DNA from: Planctomycetaceae bacterium
GTDB taxonomy: Bacteria; Planctomycetota; Planctomycetia; Pirellulales; Pirellulaceae
Assembly: GCA_020638995.1 (NCBI GenBank)
Contig: JACKHM010000001.1
Location: forward strand, 1,426,001 to 1,490,000
Direction of reading: 5' to 3'
Length of the DNA: 64,000 nt
Shown: in pieces, positions 44,035 through 53,132 of the stretch
Numbering within the stretch: the stretch's first letter is position 1
Layout: each line of letters begins with the position of its first letter
The notes under the pieces: generated by a model
The model's database searches: none
Seen by the model: only the letters and a program-made list of their open reading frames with translations
Told to the model about the DNA's origin: nothing
Made by a program: the position numbers and the translations under genes

Positions 44035-46272
44035 ATGACGGCAACCGTCGCCAGAAGTACCACCTCGGGCAACTCGCGTGCGTTGCAATTGCGAATGCGA
44101 CCCGACCTGCGCATCGAGCACCAGACTTATCTTGGGCGAAGATACTGGGTTGTTAAAGATCCGATCGCCCTCAAATACTACCGGTTTGAAGAGGAAGAAA
44201 TCGCTCTGCTGGAAATGCTCGATGGGAAATCGAGCCTCGAAGACATCCAAGCTAGGTTCGAAGAACGATTCGCTCCTCAGAAGATCACGCTGCAAGAACT
44301 GCACCAACTCGTCGGGATGTTGCATCGATCGGCACTTGTTGTTTCCGATGCCGAGCGCCAGGGTCCGCAACTGTTGAAGCGGCATCGCGAGCAGACTCGT
44401 CGACAGCGTCTTTCTTCCGTGACGAACGTGCTCTGCATTCGCTTCAAGGGATTTGATCCGGATCACACACTCGGTTGGCTTGATCGACGCGTGGGCTGGT
44501 TCTTCTCGCCCGCGTGCTTTGCTGCATGCATCTCACTCGCCATTGGTGCGTTATTGTTAATTACCGCCCAGTTCGATGTCTTTCAGGCGAAATTGCCTTC
44601 GTTCGAAGATTTTTTTGCATCAAAGAACTGGATTTGGCTGACGCTGACGTTAGCTGCGACCAAAGTATTGCACGAATTTGGACATGGATTGTCCTGCAAA
44701 CGCTTTGGCGGCGAATGTCATGAAATGGGAGCGATGCTGCTGGTGCTCACGCCGTGCTTGTACTGCAACGTCTCCGACTCGTGGATGCTGCCGAGCAAGT
44801 GGAAGCGAGCAGCAATCGGCGCCGCTGGCATGTACGTCGAAGTCGTGCTCGCGTCAATTTGCACATTTGTATGGTGGTTCACGCAGCCGGGATTATTGAA
44901 CTACCTATGCTTGAATGTGATGTTCATCTCGTCCGTTAGTACGCTGCTGTTCAACGCCAATCCGCTGCTACGATACGATGGCTACTACATTTTGTCGGAT
45001 CTGATCGAGATTCCGAACCTTCGTCAAAAGGCGACAACCATTCTGCAGAGCAAGTTGGCCTCGTGGACGCTCGGGATTCCCGAAACGCCCGACCCTTTCT
45101 TACCTCAACGCCGGCAATGGTTATTCGCCATCTATACGGTTGCAGCAGCGATTTATAAGTGGGTCGTGATGGCAGCGATTTTGTGGTTTCTGTACGTGGT
45201 CTTCGAGCCGTACGGACTGCAAGTGATCGGTAAGCTAATCACCGTCATGGCTGTCGGCGGGCTTGTTTTTCAACCGTTGTGGAAGCTGGGCAAATTCTTT
45301 TATGTTCCCGGGAGGATTGATCGCGTGAAGAAGCCTCGCATGTTCGCCAGTGCAGCGGTCGCGACAACTGTCGTTGTGGCCATCTTCATGTTGCCGATTC
45401 CGCACTATGTCCGCTGTGCTTTTTATATCCAGCCGCGCGGCGCCGCATCCGTTTACGTGGAATCATCGGGCGAACTGCGACAGATCCACGCCGAACCGGG
45501 ACAAGCCGTTCAGGCCGGCGATTCGATCGTCACGCTCGACGACGTCGAACTGAAGATCACGCTCGTCCGACTTGAGGGCGAAAAGCAAGTGTTGGAGACG
45601 AAACTGGCGAGTCTCCGCCAGCGCGCCTTTGAAGACGAATCGGCGGCGCTAGAAATCGCTGAGGTCGAAGAGTCGATCGTGGCAATTGATGATCAGCTCT
45701 CACGACGCCAACGTGAACTCGAATCGATGCGTATCGTCGCTCCCGTGGCCGGTGTAATCATTCCGCCTCCGACAGTCACCAAACCACAAGACGATCCCAG
45801 TCGCCTTCCCACATGGTCAGGCTCAACCTTCGATCAGCGGAATACACACGCGTTTCTCGTCGAAGGCACACCGGTCTGCCAGGTCGGCGATCCCACAAAA
45901 GTGGAGGCTGTTCTTGCGATCGACCAGAGTGATATAGAGTTTGTGCATCCCGGGCAAAGCATCGAGATTTTTGTCAATCAGTTGCCAGGACAGCGACTTC
46001 GTACGCAATTGGAACAAGTCTCGCGGCTCGATATGAAAGTCGCTCCCAAGGGTCTTTCCAGCAAGAACGGCGGCGACGTCATCACCCAGACCGATGCCTC
46101 CGGCCAAGAGCGTCCCATGAACACAACGTATCAAGCCAACGCATCGATCCAATCCAACGCCAACGAGCTGCTGATCGGAGTTACAGGTCAAGCCAAGATC
46201 CACACAGGCTATCAGACAGTAGCAAACCGCATTTGGCGATACATCTGTCAGACGTTTGACTTCAGCGTGTAA
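44035..46272 (+). CDS. PqqD-like / M50 site-2 protease / HlyD fusion membrane protein
   Basis: 745 residues; ATG 44035 with AAGGA upstream. N-terminal PqqD-like winged domain (about 30-105: YWVVKDPIALKYYRFEEEE, then LHQLVGMLHRSALVV). M50 intramembrane zinc protease with HEFGH at 213-217 and the third-ligand motif NANPLLRYDG (about 307-316). Six or more transmembrane helices lie between about 160 and 450. A periplasmic HlyD-like part (about 465-745) has lipoyl halves and a beta-barrel. This resembles putative peptide zinc metalloproteases found with peptide-export and RiPP genes. Here no radical SAM enzyme, ABC transporter or obvious precursor lies near, apart from the 19-codon ORF. Likely processes and/or helps export a peptide; inference. 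Confidence 0.88.
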   Translation: MTATVARSTTSGNSRALQLRMRPDLRIEHQTYLGRRYWVVKDPIALKYYRFEEEEIALLEMLDGKSSLEDIQARFEERFAPQKITLQELHQLVGMLHRSALVVSDAERQGPQLLKRHREQTRRQRLSSVTNVLCIRFKGFDPDHTLGWLDRRVGWFFSPACFAACISLAIGALLLITAQFDVFQAKLPSFEDFFASKNWIWLTLTLAATKVLHEFGHGLSCKRFGGECHEMGAMLLVLTPCLYCNVSDSWMLPSKWKRAAIGAAGMYVEVVLASICTFVWWFTQPGLLNYLCLNVMFISSVSTLLFNANPLLRYDGYYILSDLIEIPNLRQKATTILQSKLASWTLGIPETPDPFLPQRRQWLFAIYTVAAAIYKWVVMAAILWFLYVVFEPYGLQVIGKLITVMAVGGLVFQPLWKLGKFFYVPGRIDRVKKPRMFASAAVATTVVVAIFMLPIPHYVRCAFYIQPRGAASVYVESSGELRQIHAEPGQAVQAGDSIVTLDDVELKITLVRLEGEKQVLETKLASLRQRAFEDESAALEIAEVEESIVAIDDQLSRRQRELESMRIVAPVAGVIIPPPTVTKPQDDPSRLPTWSGSTFDQRNTHAFLVEGTPVCQVGDPTKVEAVLAIDQSDIEFVHPGQSIEIFVNQLPGQRLRTQLEQVSRLDMKVAPKGLSSKNGGDVITQTDASGQERPMNTTYQANASIQSNANELLIGVTGQAKIHTGYQTVANRIWRYICQTFDFSV

Positions 46273-46471
46273 AGTCACTCCAGTTTTCGAAGTCGCGCAC
46301 CAAGCTGGGTGCAGTCTTGATCGGAAATCGCTCGACGCCCTCAAGTTGGCTTTTTAGGAACCAACTGGGATGGGCACATATTCAGCACGAAGGACCGAGC
46401 GACGAAGAAACTAACGTCTTACACATCGAGCTACCGCATTTTTTACGTTGTTTGCCGCATCAACGCGTTTC

Positions 46472-46981
46472 TCATCGCCTCGCTTCGCGAACCAAGTGGC
46501 TCAACTCTGGCAAAATGACTTGCTCCATTGCAAGCCGGACAGCGGCTCTTGAACCCGGCATCGTGAGTAAAACAGTTCGCTCCATCAAACCGCCGGTTGC
46601 GCGGCTGAGCATCGTCGCTGCGCCGATTTCCTGATAGCTCAACATTCGAAACAACTCACCGTATCCGGGCAGCGGTTTCGTCAGCAACGAGGTCACCGTT
46701 TCGAAAGTCTGGTCTCGCGACGAGATACCCGTCCCACCTGTCATTAAAACTACATCGACTTGGTCGGTATCACGAAGCAGTTCCAGCAACGATCGCATCG
46801 GGTCCGGTTCGTCGGGAATAAGCTCGCGCTGAACAACAATATGGCCCGCTTCCGACAGCAAACAGAGGATCTCCGCGCCGCCAGTGTCGGTATCCAACGT
46901 ACGAGTATCGCTAACCGTGATCACCGCACATCGAAGCTGAGCTGGCGCATCAGACTTGTGCTCGTCAGGCGTTGTCGCCAT
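46472..46981 (-). CDS. moaB: Molybdenum cofactor biosynthesis protein MoaB/MogA family
   Basis: 169 residues; ATG 46981, 11 bp after the aldose epimerase stop. Domain signatures: AVITVSDTRTLDTDTGG, VLMTGGTGISSRDQTFETV and the C-terminal LTMPGSRAAVRLAMEQVILPEL. The family adenylylates molybdopterin (MogA) or is the related MoaB. Which of the two cannot be told here. Cytoplasmic. It is the downstream gene of a two-gene operon with a lipoprotein epimerase, an odd functional pair. Confidence 0.92.
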   Translation of the reverse strand: MATTPDEHKSDAPAQLRCAVITVSDTRTLDTDTGGAEILCLLSEAGHIVVQRELIPDEPDPMRSLLELLRDTDQVDVVLMTGGTGISSRDQTFETVTSLLTKPLPGYGELFRMLSYQEIGAATMLSRATGGLMERTVLLTMPGSRAAVRLAMEQVILPELSHLVREARR

Positions 46982-46992
46982 AGGTACGCCAA

Positions 46993-48288
46993 CTATTCCA
47001 CCGAAAATTTATGCACGGTCGTTTGCTTGTAGGTCTCGCCGGGCTTCAGAATCGTCGTCGGGAAACTCGGTTGATTCGGCGAGTCGGGATAGTGCTGTGT
47101 TTCCAAACAGAATGCACCGTACTGGTTGAAACCGCCGCCACTTTCGCTGCCATCGAGGAAATTGCCGCTATAAAGTTGAATACCGGGCTGGGTCGTATAG
47201 ATCTCCATAACCCGTCCAGTGCTCGGTTCCTTGACGCGAGCCGCCAGGGCCATTGAACCGTCTTGGCTTCGCAACACGTAACAATGGTCGTACCCAACGG
47301 GGTCCGCATCGATCTCCTTGAGACGTTCGCCAATTTTATGAGGCGAGCTAAAGTCGAGTGGCGTCCCTTTGACATCAGCCAACTCGCCGGTTGGAATCAA
47401 TCCGTCGTCTACGGGCAAGTACTTGTCCGCTTCAAGTTGCAGCTCGTGGTTCTCGTTGGTTCCGGAGCCCGCACCGGCCAAGTTCCAGTAGTTATGATTC
47501 GTAAGGTTGCACGGTGTCGCTTTATCAGTCTGCGCCGTGAATTCCATGTGCAACTCGTTAGCATTTGTGAGAGTGTATGTGGCGGTAACATCAAGGTTGC
47601 CAGGATAACCTTCTTCGCCATCCACGCTACGACGGCTGAATCTGACTCCAACTCCGGCATCCGTATTCACTTCTTCCGCTTTCCAGACCTGTTTATCAAA
47701 ACCGGCGTCCCCGCCGTGTAGATGATTCTCGCCGTTGTTGGTTGCCAGAGTGTACTCGCGACCGTCGAGAGTAAACTTGCCTTTTGCAATACGATTGCAA
47801 TAGCGGCCAACCGTCGCGCCAAAGTAGGGATGACGTTGCAGATAGCCGTCGAGTCTATCAAAGCCGAGAGTGATGTTGGCAAGCTTGCCATCGCGATCGG
47901 GCGTCTCGACGGAAACAACAATCGCTCCGTAGTTCGTCAATTTGACGACCAACCCATTTGCATTCGTGCACGTGTACAGGTCGATCTCTTGTCCATCCTC
48001 GGTCTTGCCAAACGACGTCTTCGTGATGCTCATCTCGGGCTTCGTCTCCTTGGTTGGTGCAGGTTGTTTCGCAAGTTCTTCGGTCGTTGTCGCATCGGCG
48101 GTTTCTAAAGTCGCGGATGCGCTTTCGATCGGCAGCTCGACATTCATTTCCGGATCGCCTTCCGCAGAAGTCGTGTTGGAACTCGCGCTCTTTGACGTGG
48201 CAACCGTCGTATCGGTCTTGGCGCTGCATCCGGCAACAGCGAGCAACCCGATAAACATTCCGAGGCTCAAAGTAATCTTGCGTGTCAT
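46993..48288 (-). CDS. Aldose 1-epimerase lipoprotein
   Basis: 431 residues; ATG 48288 with GGAG 5 nt upstream. Lipoprotein signal with lipobox LAVAGC, then a Ser/Thr/Glu-rich linker (about 22-85). The GalM domain follows: VVKLTNYGAIVVSVETPDRDG, ENHLHGGDAGFDKQVW and NLTNHNYWNLAGAGSG (catalytic histidines), and AFCLETQHYPDSPNQP (general-base Glu). Most GalM enzymes are cytoplasmic and lack this N-terminus, so this one probably mutarotates sugars at the periplasmic face. Operon with moaB. Confidence 0.93.
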   Translation of the reverse strand: MTRKITLSLGMFIGLLAVAGCSAKTDTTVATSKSASSNTTSAEGDPEMNVELPIESASATLETADATTTEELAKQPAPTKETKPEMSITKTSFGKTEDGQEIDLYTCTNANGLVVKLTNYGAIVVSVETPDRDGKLANITLGFDRLDGYLQRHPYFGATVGRYCNRIAKGKFTLDGREYTLATNNGENHLHGGDAGFDKQVWKAEEVNTDAGVGVRFSRRSVDGEEGYPGNLDVTATYTLTNANELHMEFTAQTDKATPCNLTNHNYWNLAGAGSGTNENHELQLEADKYLPVDDGLIPTGELADVKGTPLDFSSPHKIGERLKEIDADPVGYDHCYVLRSQDGSMALAARVKEPSTGRVMEIYTTQPGIQLYSGNFLDGSESGGGFNQYGAFCLETQHYPDSPNQPSFPTTILKPGETYKQTTVHKFSVE

Positions 48289-48538
48289 TTGTGCTCCTCA
48301 CGCGACCCTACTGTTTTTCAGGTTCTCTGCGTCGCGATTTGATAAATGAGAAATGCTTTGTCCGCATCTTTTTCGAGGCGTTCGCGTATTATGTGCAGGT
48401 CAGACACCAACGTACAGTCCCCAATTGATTTGCGATTGAGTTCACCGTCGCGTCGCTTCTGTGACCTCGGCGAGTCCGCGAGAAACTTGCTTTGAGTCGT
48501 GCAAGATTCTTAGCCGAGCGGCAACTATCTAGGCAGCC

Positions 48539-48969
48539 ATGACGGATCCAAGAACCTTTCGAGCCGCTAGCGGTTCGGCGAACAACACAGTGATTAACTG
48601 GTAAGTTGCCCCGGCCCAGCATGAACGCTGGCTGCGTACTGTTGTGTATGCACGACTCCTGGATCGCGAAGCGGTCAACGACGCAATACAAAATGTGGCG
48701 CTGGCAGCCCTGCGGCAAGCGTCTCCGCTGCTTGATGCTTCAAAGATTGCGCCATGGTTATATCGACTGGCGATTCGACAGGTAGTGTTGTTTCGTCGCA
48801 AGTTTGGCCGCCAACAGACTTGCTGGATCGATACTCGGAACGAACAGATTCATCCGGTTCACATCAAGTGAACGCTGATCCGCTCGACTGGTTGTTGGCG
48901 AGCGAAAGACGCCAGATGGTACGCATTGCCGTGGAGCAGCTCGGCTTCAGATCGTCGGTCCAGGGGTGA
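48539..48969 (+). pseudogene. Decayed ECF-type RNA polymerase sigma factor
   Basis: From ATG 48539 the frame reads MTDPRTFRAASGS, meets TAA at 48602-48604, then continues in frame as AQHERWLRTVVYARLLDREAVNDAIQNVALAALRQ and WLYRLAIRQVVLFRRKFGRQ (shown in parts). Near 48811-48820 the homology moves to another frame (DLLDRYSERTD, then NADPLDWLLASERRQMVRIAVEQL), which ends at TGA 48967-48969. These pieces match, in order, the central region of planctomycete ECF-like sigma factors. So there is one nonsense codon, one frameshift and loss of the DNA-binding C-terminal region (region 4). Not functional as a sigma factor as read. Confidence 0.8.
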
Positions 48970-49000
48970 TTGATGACCCCCGCACCCGCCCGGCACCCTT

Positions 49001-49216
49001 TTGATCAACATCACGAAACAAAATGATGAACCCGCCAAGATCTCCGTGAAGTTCGATGGCAAGACGTGGGAGATCACCGAAATCGACATCGACTCGCTGC
49101 CCGCGGAGATTCGCGAACAGCTGGAGAGCTCGGCGCAGGAACTGAAGTTGCTTCACCAGCGGCTGAAAGCGTTTCGTAGGAGAATGGGCGCCGACGACCC
49201 GTTCAAGGACCTATGA
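49001..49216 (+). CDS. Small conserved-looking protein downstream of sigma pseudogene
   Basis: 71 residues from TTG 49001: starts INITKQNDEPAKISVKFDGK, then TWEITEIDIDSLPAEIREQL, then a basic helical end. It looks like a real coding sequence (beta-hairpin then helices) but I cannot name the family. Similar short proteins with ISVxxDGKTW and LPAEIRxxV-like segments follow sigma-factor genes in planctomycetes, as I recall; that is inference. The TTG start has no strong site. If it once shared an operon with the sigma factor, it may now be an orphan. Confidence 0.5.
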   Translation: MINITKQNDEPAKISVKFDGKTWEITEIDIDSLPAEIREQLESSAQELKLLHQRLKAFRRRMGADDPFKDL

Positions 49217-49222
49217 GAGGAA

Positions 49223-49411
49223 ATGAACTCGCTTCGCCGCGAGCTAGAGAAACTTCGCGATCGGGCGAAGCTAGAAGATTCATCGGTCGCGGACACCCGC
49301 GATACCGAGTCATCGCTTTGCCATGTGGTTCCACGATCCAGCCCAAGCAAACCAACTGCTCGGTTTTTTTGGGCTGTCGCCATGTTGAATCTGCAACGAC
49401 ACCAAGGGTAG
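49223..49411 (+). CDS. Possible small coiled-coil ORF, uncertain
   Basis: 62 residues; ATG 49223, with GAGAGGAA directly upstream and 6 bp after the previous stop. It starts MNSLRRELEKLRDRAKLEDS, a helical segment, but the second half (SLCHVVPRSSPSKPTARFFW) does not look like a folded protein, so the end may be frameshifted or decayed. I do not recognise it. Confidence 0.35.
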   Translation: MNSLRRELEKLRDRAKLEDSSVADTRDTESSLCHVVPRSSPSKPTARFFWAVAMLNLQRHQG

Positions 49412-49735
49412 CACCGATGACAAAACACAAGCACTGCAAGCACTTACCGCTCAGGTAGCCGGGGCCTTGGCTGTTAACATGCGGGCTATGGGTGCTTTAT
49501 TCGGCGTCATAACTACAAGCTCATTTTTTCCGGGCGCTCAACCGAACTAGTAGGCTGTAATTCGCAAAGTCGGTTTGTGATCCAGCTCGATCATGGTGCT
49601 CACGGTCACAAATTCGACGACGCGAACCATTTTGCAGCGGCCTTGCTTTGGCGGGTTAGGCCAACCGCTGCGAGTCGATTATGCGCTCGCACCGACTGAT
49701 TACTAACCTAGCTTTTACAGACCGGAGGTCGTGTG
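49412..49735. other. Intergenic spacer before porin gene, no gene seen
   Basis: About 324 bp between the small ORF and the porin start. No gene, tRNA or clear hairpin-plus-T-tract terminator was seen. It likely holds the porin promoter, but no -35/-10 pair stood out. The ribosome-binding site of the porin (GGAGG) is at its right end. Confidence 0.5.
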
Positions 49736-50965
49736 ATGAAACGACTATTTCCTTTTGCGCCCGCATTAATCGTGGCCGCGATGACCGCTGTTCAAGTGAC
49801 CGCAGATGACGAGTCACTCAGTTACGGGATGTCGGACACCGTCACCGTTACTTCCGTTAGCACGCTCGGCGATGCGCCAACACCTGGGCAAAAGGATGAC
49901 TCCTGCGGATGTGATTCAAAGGGCGATGACGGTGGAAAAGGCGGCAAAGGAGGTTGCGATTGTCACCTTTGGGGTCCCGATGAACCAATTGTTGCATACT
50001 CGGAAGAAAACAGTCTCGGCATCGCCATTGGTGGTTGGACACAGATTGGTTATACGAACAAGGATAGTTTCGCTGACGGATTCAATCAAAACAGCGATCA
50101 TTTGAATCTACATCAAACATGGCTTTGGGCCGAACGCGTCGCCGACGGTAGCTGTGGATGGGATTGGGGATTCCGTGCGGATTTCATGTACGGCATCGAT
50201 GCCAACAATACCCAAGCATTTGGAAACAATCCCGGTGAATGGGACTATTTGAACGGTTTCGATCACGGCAGTTACGGTTGGGCCATCCCTCAGTTGTATG
50301 CCGAGTTGGCAAACGGAGACTTGTCCGTGAAGTTGGGACACTTCTATACACTGATTGGTTATGAAGTTGTCACAGCACCTGACAATTTTTTCTTTAGTCA
50401 CGCGTTTACGATGAACAACAGCGAACCATTTACTCATACTGGTGCAATCGCAACTTACAACTATTCCGAAGATTTGACGTTGTATGGCGGTTGGACGGCA
50501 GGTTGGGACACTGGTTTCGACCAGTTCAATGGCGGCAGCAACTGGCTGGGCGGCTTCGGATACGGGTTGTCTGACGACGTCTCGCTGACCTACATGAGTA
50601 CTTATGGCGATTTCGGTTGGATCGGTAATGGACGGAACGACTCCTACTCACATAGCGTCGTTCTGGATGTCACACTCACCGAGAATCTAAACTACGTCTT
50701 TCAGTCCGACATGATCAACGCGGACATCTATAACACGGTTGGGATCAATCAGTATCTTTTCTATTCACTTAACGATTGCACCGCCTTTGGAGCACGCGTC
50801 GAGTGGTGGAAGGCGGATGGATTGTCGGTCAATGCCGCAACATTCGGCATGAACTATCGACCCCATGCTAACTTGGTGATGCGACCGGAAATCAAACACG
50901 AGTGGGTACCGGGTGCACGAGCGCACCAAACAATCTTTGGAATGGACGCAATTCTGACTTATTAA
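49736..50965 (+). CDS. BBP2-family outer-membrane beta-barrel porin
   Basis: 409 residues from ATG 49736 with GGAGG 7 nt upstream (a GTG directly before it is in frame). Signal peptide MKRLFPFAPALIVAAMTAVQVTA. A Cys/Gly/Lys-rich stretch (about 50-75: DSCGCDSKGDDGGKGGKGGC) precedes the barrel. Amphipathic strands: IAIGGWTQIGYTNKDSF, HQTWLWAERVADGSCGWDWG, YGWAIPQLYAELANGDLSVK, PFTHTGAIATYNY and others, with a C-terminal Tyr as barrel end. Fits putative beta-barrel porin-2 (OmpL-like). Outer-membrane channel; substrate unknown. An intrinsic terminator follows at 51017-51066. Confidence 0.9.
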   Translation: MKRLFPFAPALIVAAMTAVQVTADDESLSYGMSDTVTVTSVSTLGDAPTPGQKDDSCGCDSKGDDGGKGGKGGCDCHLWGPDEPIVAYSEENSLGIAIGGWTQIGYTNKDSFADGFNQNSDHLNLHQTWLWAERVADGSCGWDWGFRADFMYGIDANNTQAFGNNPGEWDYLNGFDHGSYGWAIPQLYAELANGDLSVKLGHFYTLIGYEVVTAPDNFFFSHAFTMNNSEPFTHTGAIATYNYSEDLTLYGGWTAGWDTGFDQFNGGSNWLGGFGYGLSDDVSLTYMSTYGDFGWIGNGRNDSYSHSVVLDVTLTENLNYVFQSDMINADIYNTVGINQYLFYSLNDCTAFGARVEWWKADGLSVNAATFGMNYRPHANLVMRPEIKHEWVPGARAHQTIFGMDAILTY

Positions 50966-51016
50966 TCTTAGCGTTCATTTCGCCTCTTCACTCTCTGATG
51001 TGTGTGTGGAATTATC

Positions 51017-51066
51017 GCGGCGACACTGGCCTTGCATCAAGGTTTGTGTCGCCGCTCTTCTTTTTC
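51017..51066 (+). terminator. Rho-independent terminator after porin gene
   Basis: A perfect 10-bp GC-rich stem (GCGGCGACAC at 51017-51026, GTGTCGCCGC at 51046-51055) with a 19-nt loop is followed by TCTTCTTTTTC. Placed 52 bp after the porin stop on the same strand. Confidence 0.88.
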
Positions 51067-51154
51067 ATCACAACTTGTCGACGCACAAGTCTCGCGAGCC
51101 ATCTAATGAGGTGCTATGCTCTTCTCGACGTCGGGAAAGTCACTCGGGATAGCA

Positions 51155-51159
51155 AGAGG
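51155..51159 (+). promoter_or_regulatory. RBS supporting TTG start of antiporter
   Basis: AGAGG 5 nt before TTG 51165. No ATG or GTG start with a site lies near, and the first conserved helix begins right after this TTG. Confidence 0.6.
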
Positions 51160-51164
51160 CAACC

Positions 51165-53093
51165 TTGGATCGTTTCTTCGAACATTTGCGTGAGCAAGCC
51201 TTCTTCTACTATTTGGCAGGAGTTCCTTTACTCGGGATCGCCGCTCAATGGCTAGCGTGGCGATTGCGTTTGCCCTCGATCTTACTGCTGCTGGGAATTG
51301 GCGTCGCAGTCGGAAGCCTCGTTAGCCCCGACGAATTGCTGGCTCACTTGGCAGGTGTCGACACCACAACGACTGCGGTCGGTTCGCGTGTTCTATTTCC
51401 AATCGTGTCGCTGTCGGTTGCCGTAATCCTGTTCGAAGGCGGTCTCACTCTGCGTTTTCATGAGTTGAGAGAGGCAGGCTCGGGAGTGTTGCGGTTGGTG
51501 ACGGTTGGCGCTCTGTCCAGTTGGCTGCTGACGAGTGTTGCCGGGGTGCTGCTTATGGACTTGGATGGTCGAATCGCGACATTGGTCGGAGCAATTCTAG
51601 TTGTTACCGGGCCCACGGTTGTGGCTCCGATGTTACGACAGATTCAACCGGCACGAAGAATTGCTTCAACTGTCAAATGGGAGGGGATCGTGATTGATCC
51701 AATCGGAGCCATCTTGGCAGTGCTTGTCTTTGAGTTCGTCTTCGCACATGCCGGACATTCCTCTCTCGCCGCGATCTCAGCGACGCTGATAAAGACGATC
51801 GTGGTCGGGAGCGTGAGCGGGCTTGTCACGGCGGCTTTTTTAGTCCAATCGGTCAAGCGGTATTGGATTCCCGACTTTTTGCACGGCGTCGTGTTTCTGA
51901 CCGTCGCGATGGGAGTATTCGCCCTTTCGAACTTGCTCCAAGAAGAATCGGGTTTAGTCACGGTCACGATTCTTGGGATTGCACTAGCAAACCAAAAGAG
52001 CATCTCGATCCATCACGTGCTCGAGTTCAAAGAACACCTTCGAGTTCTGCTCATCTCGTGTTTGTTTATTGTTCTGGGGTCGCGGGTCGACCCAAGAAAT
52101 GTTTGGAACCTTGGGATCGGTGGTGCGTCATTTCTGGCAGTTCTCATCTTAATCGTGCGACCGGCATCCGTACTCCTCGCTACCATCCGCTCGCCGCTTA
52201 CGTTCTCGGAGCGAATCTTTTTGGGATTCTTAGCCCCACGCGGAATCGTCGCTGCAGCGGTGTCGTCGGTTTTCGCGTTAAAGTTGGCATCCTGGAGCGG
52301 CCTCACAAATGAAGATTTCACTCGGCAGGCAGACGCAATTGTCCCCATCACTTTCCTGGTCATTGCAGGAACTGTATTTGCGTATGGACTGTTCGCGGCA
52401 CCGCTCGCTCGCTGGCTGAAACTCGCCGATCCCAACCCTCAAGGCATCTTGTTCGCCAGCGCCGAACCGGGAATTCGCGAGATTGCCCAGCAGCTTCAGC
52501 GGGAAGGCTTTCCTGTTCTGCTGATTGATACAAATTATGCTCATATCGCCGCCGCAAAGATGGAGGGCGTGCCGGCAGAATGTGCCAGCGTACTTTCAGA
52601 TCACGTCCGCGAGGAACTGGACTTGGCAGGAATTGGACGGCTGCTTGCGATGACGGCTAACGACGAAGTTAATTCTCTGGCAGTACGAGAGTTTTCCTAT
52701 TTGTTCGGTCGCGCAAACGTCTACCAGTTGACGCCGTGGGATGAAGGGTCCGGGAAGCGAACTTCGGTCTCCGAGCATTTGCGTGGCAGATTGCTATTCG
52801 GTAAACATCTCAATCACGATGCACTGGCGGCGCGATTTTTGGTGGGCAACACCGTTAAGTCGACAAAGCTGTCAGACGAGTTTTCGTTCGAACACTTTCG
52901 TGCGCGTTACAGCGATTCGGCGATCGTACTGTTCGTCATCGACGAGGCCAAAAAGTTGACAGTTTGCTCACCGGATACACCGCTGGAACCTAAGGCAGGC
53001 CAAACGATCATTGCACTGGTCGAACCCGCCGATAGTCAAGATGCGAGCAACACTCATAAAAACAGTAGTCATGGCGAGTCAATGGAAAGATGA
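51165..53093 (+). CDS. CPA1-type Na+(K+)/H+ antiporter with TrkA-N-like regulatory domain
   Basis: 642 residues with TTG start. The N-terminal ~410 residues have about twelve transmembrane helices. Signatures: RLPSILLLLGIGVAVGSLVSPD, VSLSVAVILFEGGLTLRFHEL, VGAILVVTGPTVVAPMLRQI (antiporter core), EGIVIDPIGAILAVLVFEF (the acidic ND/ID pair) and FLGFLAPRGIVAAAVSSVF. The C-terminal region has a TrkA-N-like Rossmann domain (GILFASAEPGIREIAQQLQR, LLIDTNYAHIAAAKMEG) and a TrkA-C-like end (KAGQTIIALVEP). Exchanges cations for protons at the inner membrane, with cytoplasmic nucleotide regulation likely. Followed 39 bp later by the MHS symporter. Confidence 0.92.
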   Translation: MDRFFEHLREQAFFYYLAGVPLLGIAAQWLAWRLRLPSILLLLGIGVAVGSLVSPDELLAHLAGVDTTTTAVGSRVLFPIVSLSVAVILFEGGLTLRFHELREAGSGVLRLVTVGALSSWLLTSVAGVLLMDLDGRIATLVGAILVVTGPTVVAPMLRQIQPARRIASTVKWEGIVIDPIGAILAVLVFEFVFAHAGHSSLAAISATLIKTIVVGSVSGLVTAAFLVQSVKRYWIPDFLHGVVFLTVAMGVFALSNLLQEESGLVTVTILGIALANQKSISIHHVLEFKEHLRVLLISCLFIVLGSRVDPRNVWNLGIGGASFLAVLILIVRPASVLLATIRSPLTFSERIFLGFLAPRGIVAAAVSSVFALKLASWSGLTNEDFTRQADAIVPITFLVIAGTVFAYGLFAAPLARWLKLADPNPQGILFASAEPGIREIAQQLQREGFPVLLIDTNYAHIAAAKMEGVPAECASVLSDHVREELDLAGIGRLLAMTANDEVNSLAVREFSYLFGRANVYQLTPWDEGSGKRTSVSEHLRGRLLFGKHLNHDALAARFLVGNTVKSTKLSDEFSFEHFRARYSDSAIVLFVIDEAKKLTVCSPDTPLEPKAGQTIIALVEPADSQDASNTHKNSSHGESMER

Positions 53094-53132
53094 TGGCCGC
53101 CATCACAACATTGAAAGAGGAGCCTTCGTTAA

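Noticed and set aside
43622..44466. Minus-strand ORFs of 121-204 codons around the HlyD/M50 junction
   Set aside because: Antisense shadows of the HlyD and M50 fusion genes.
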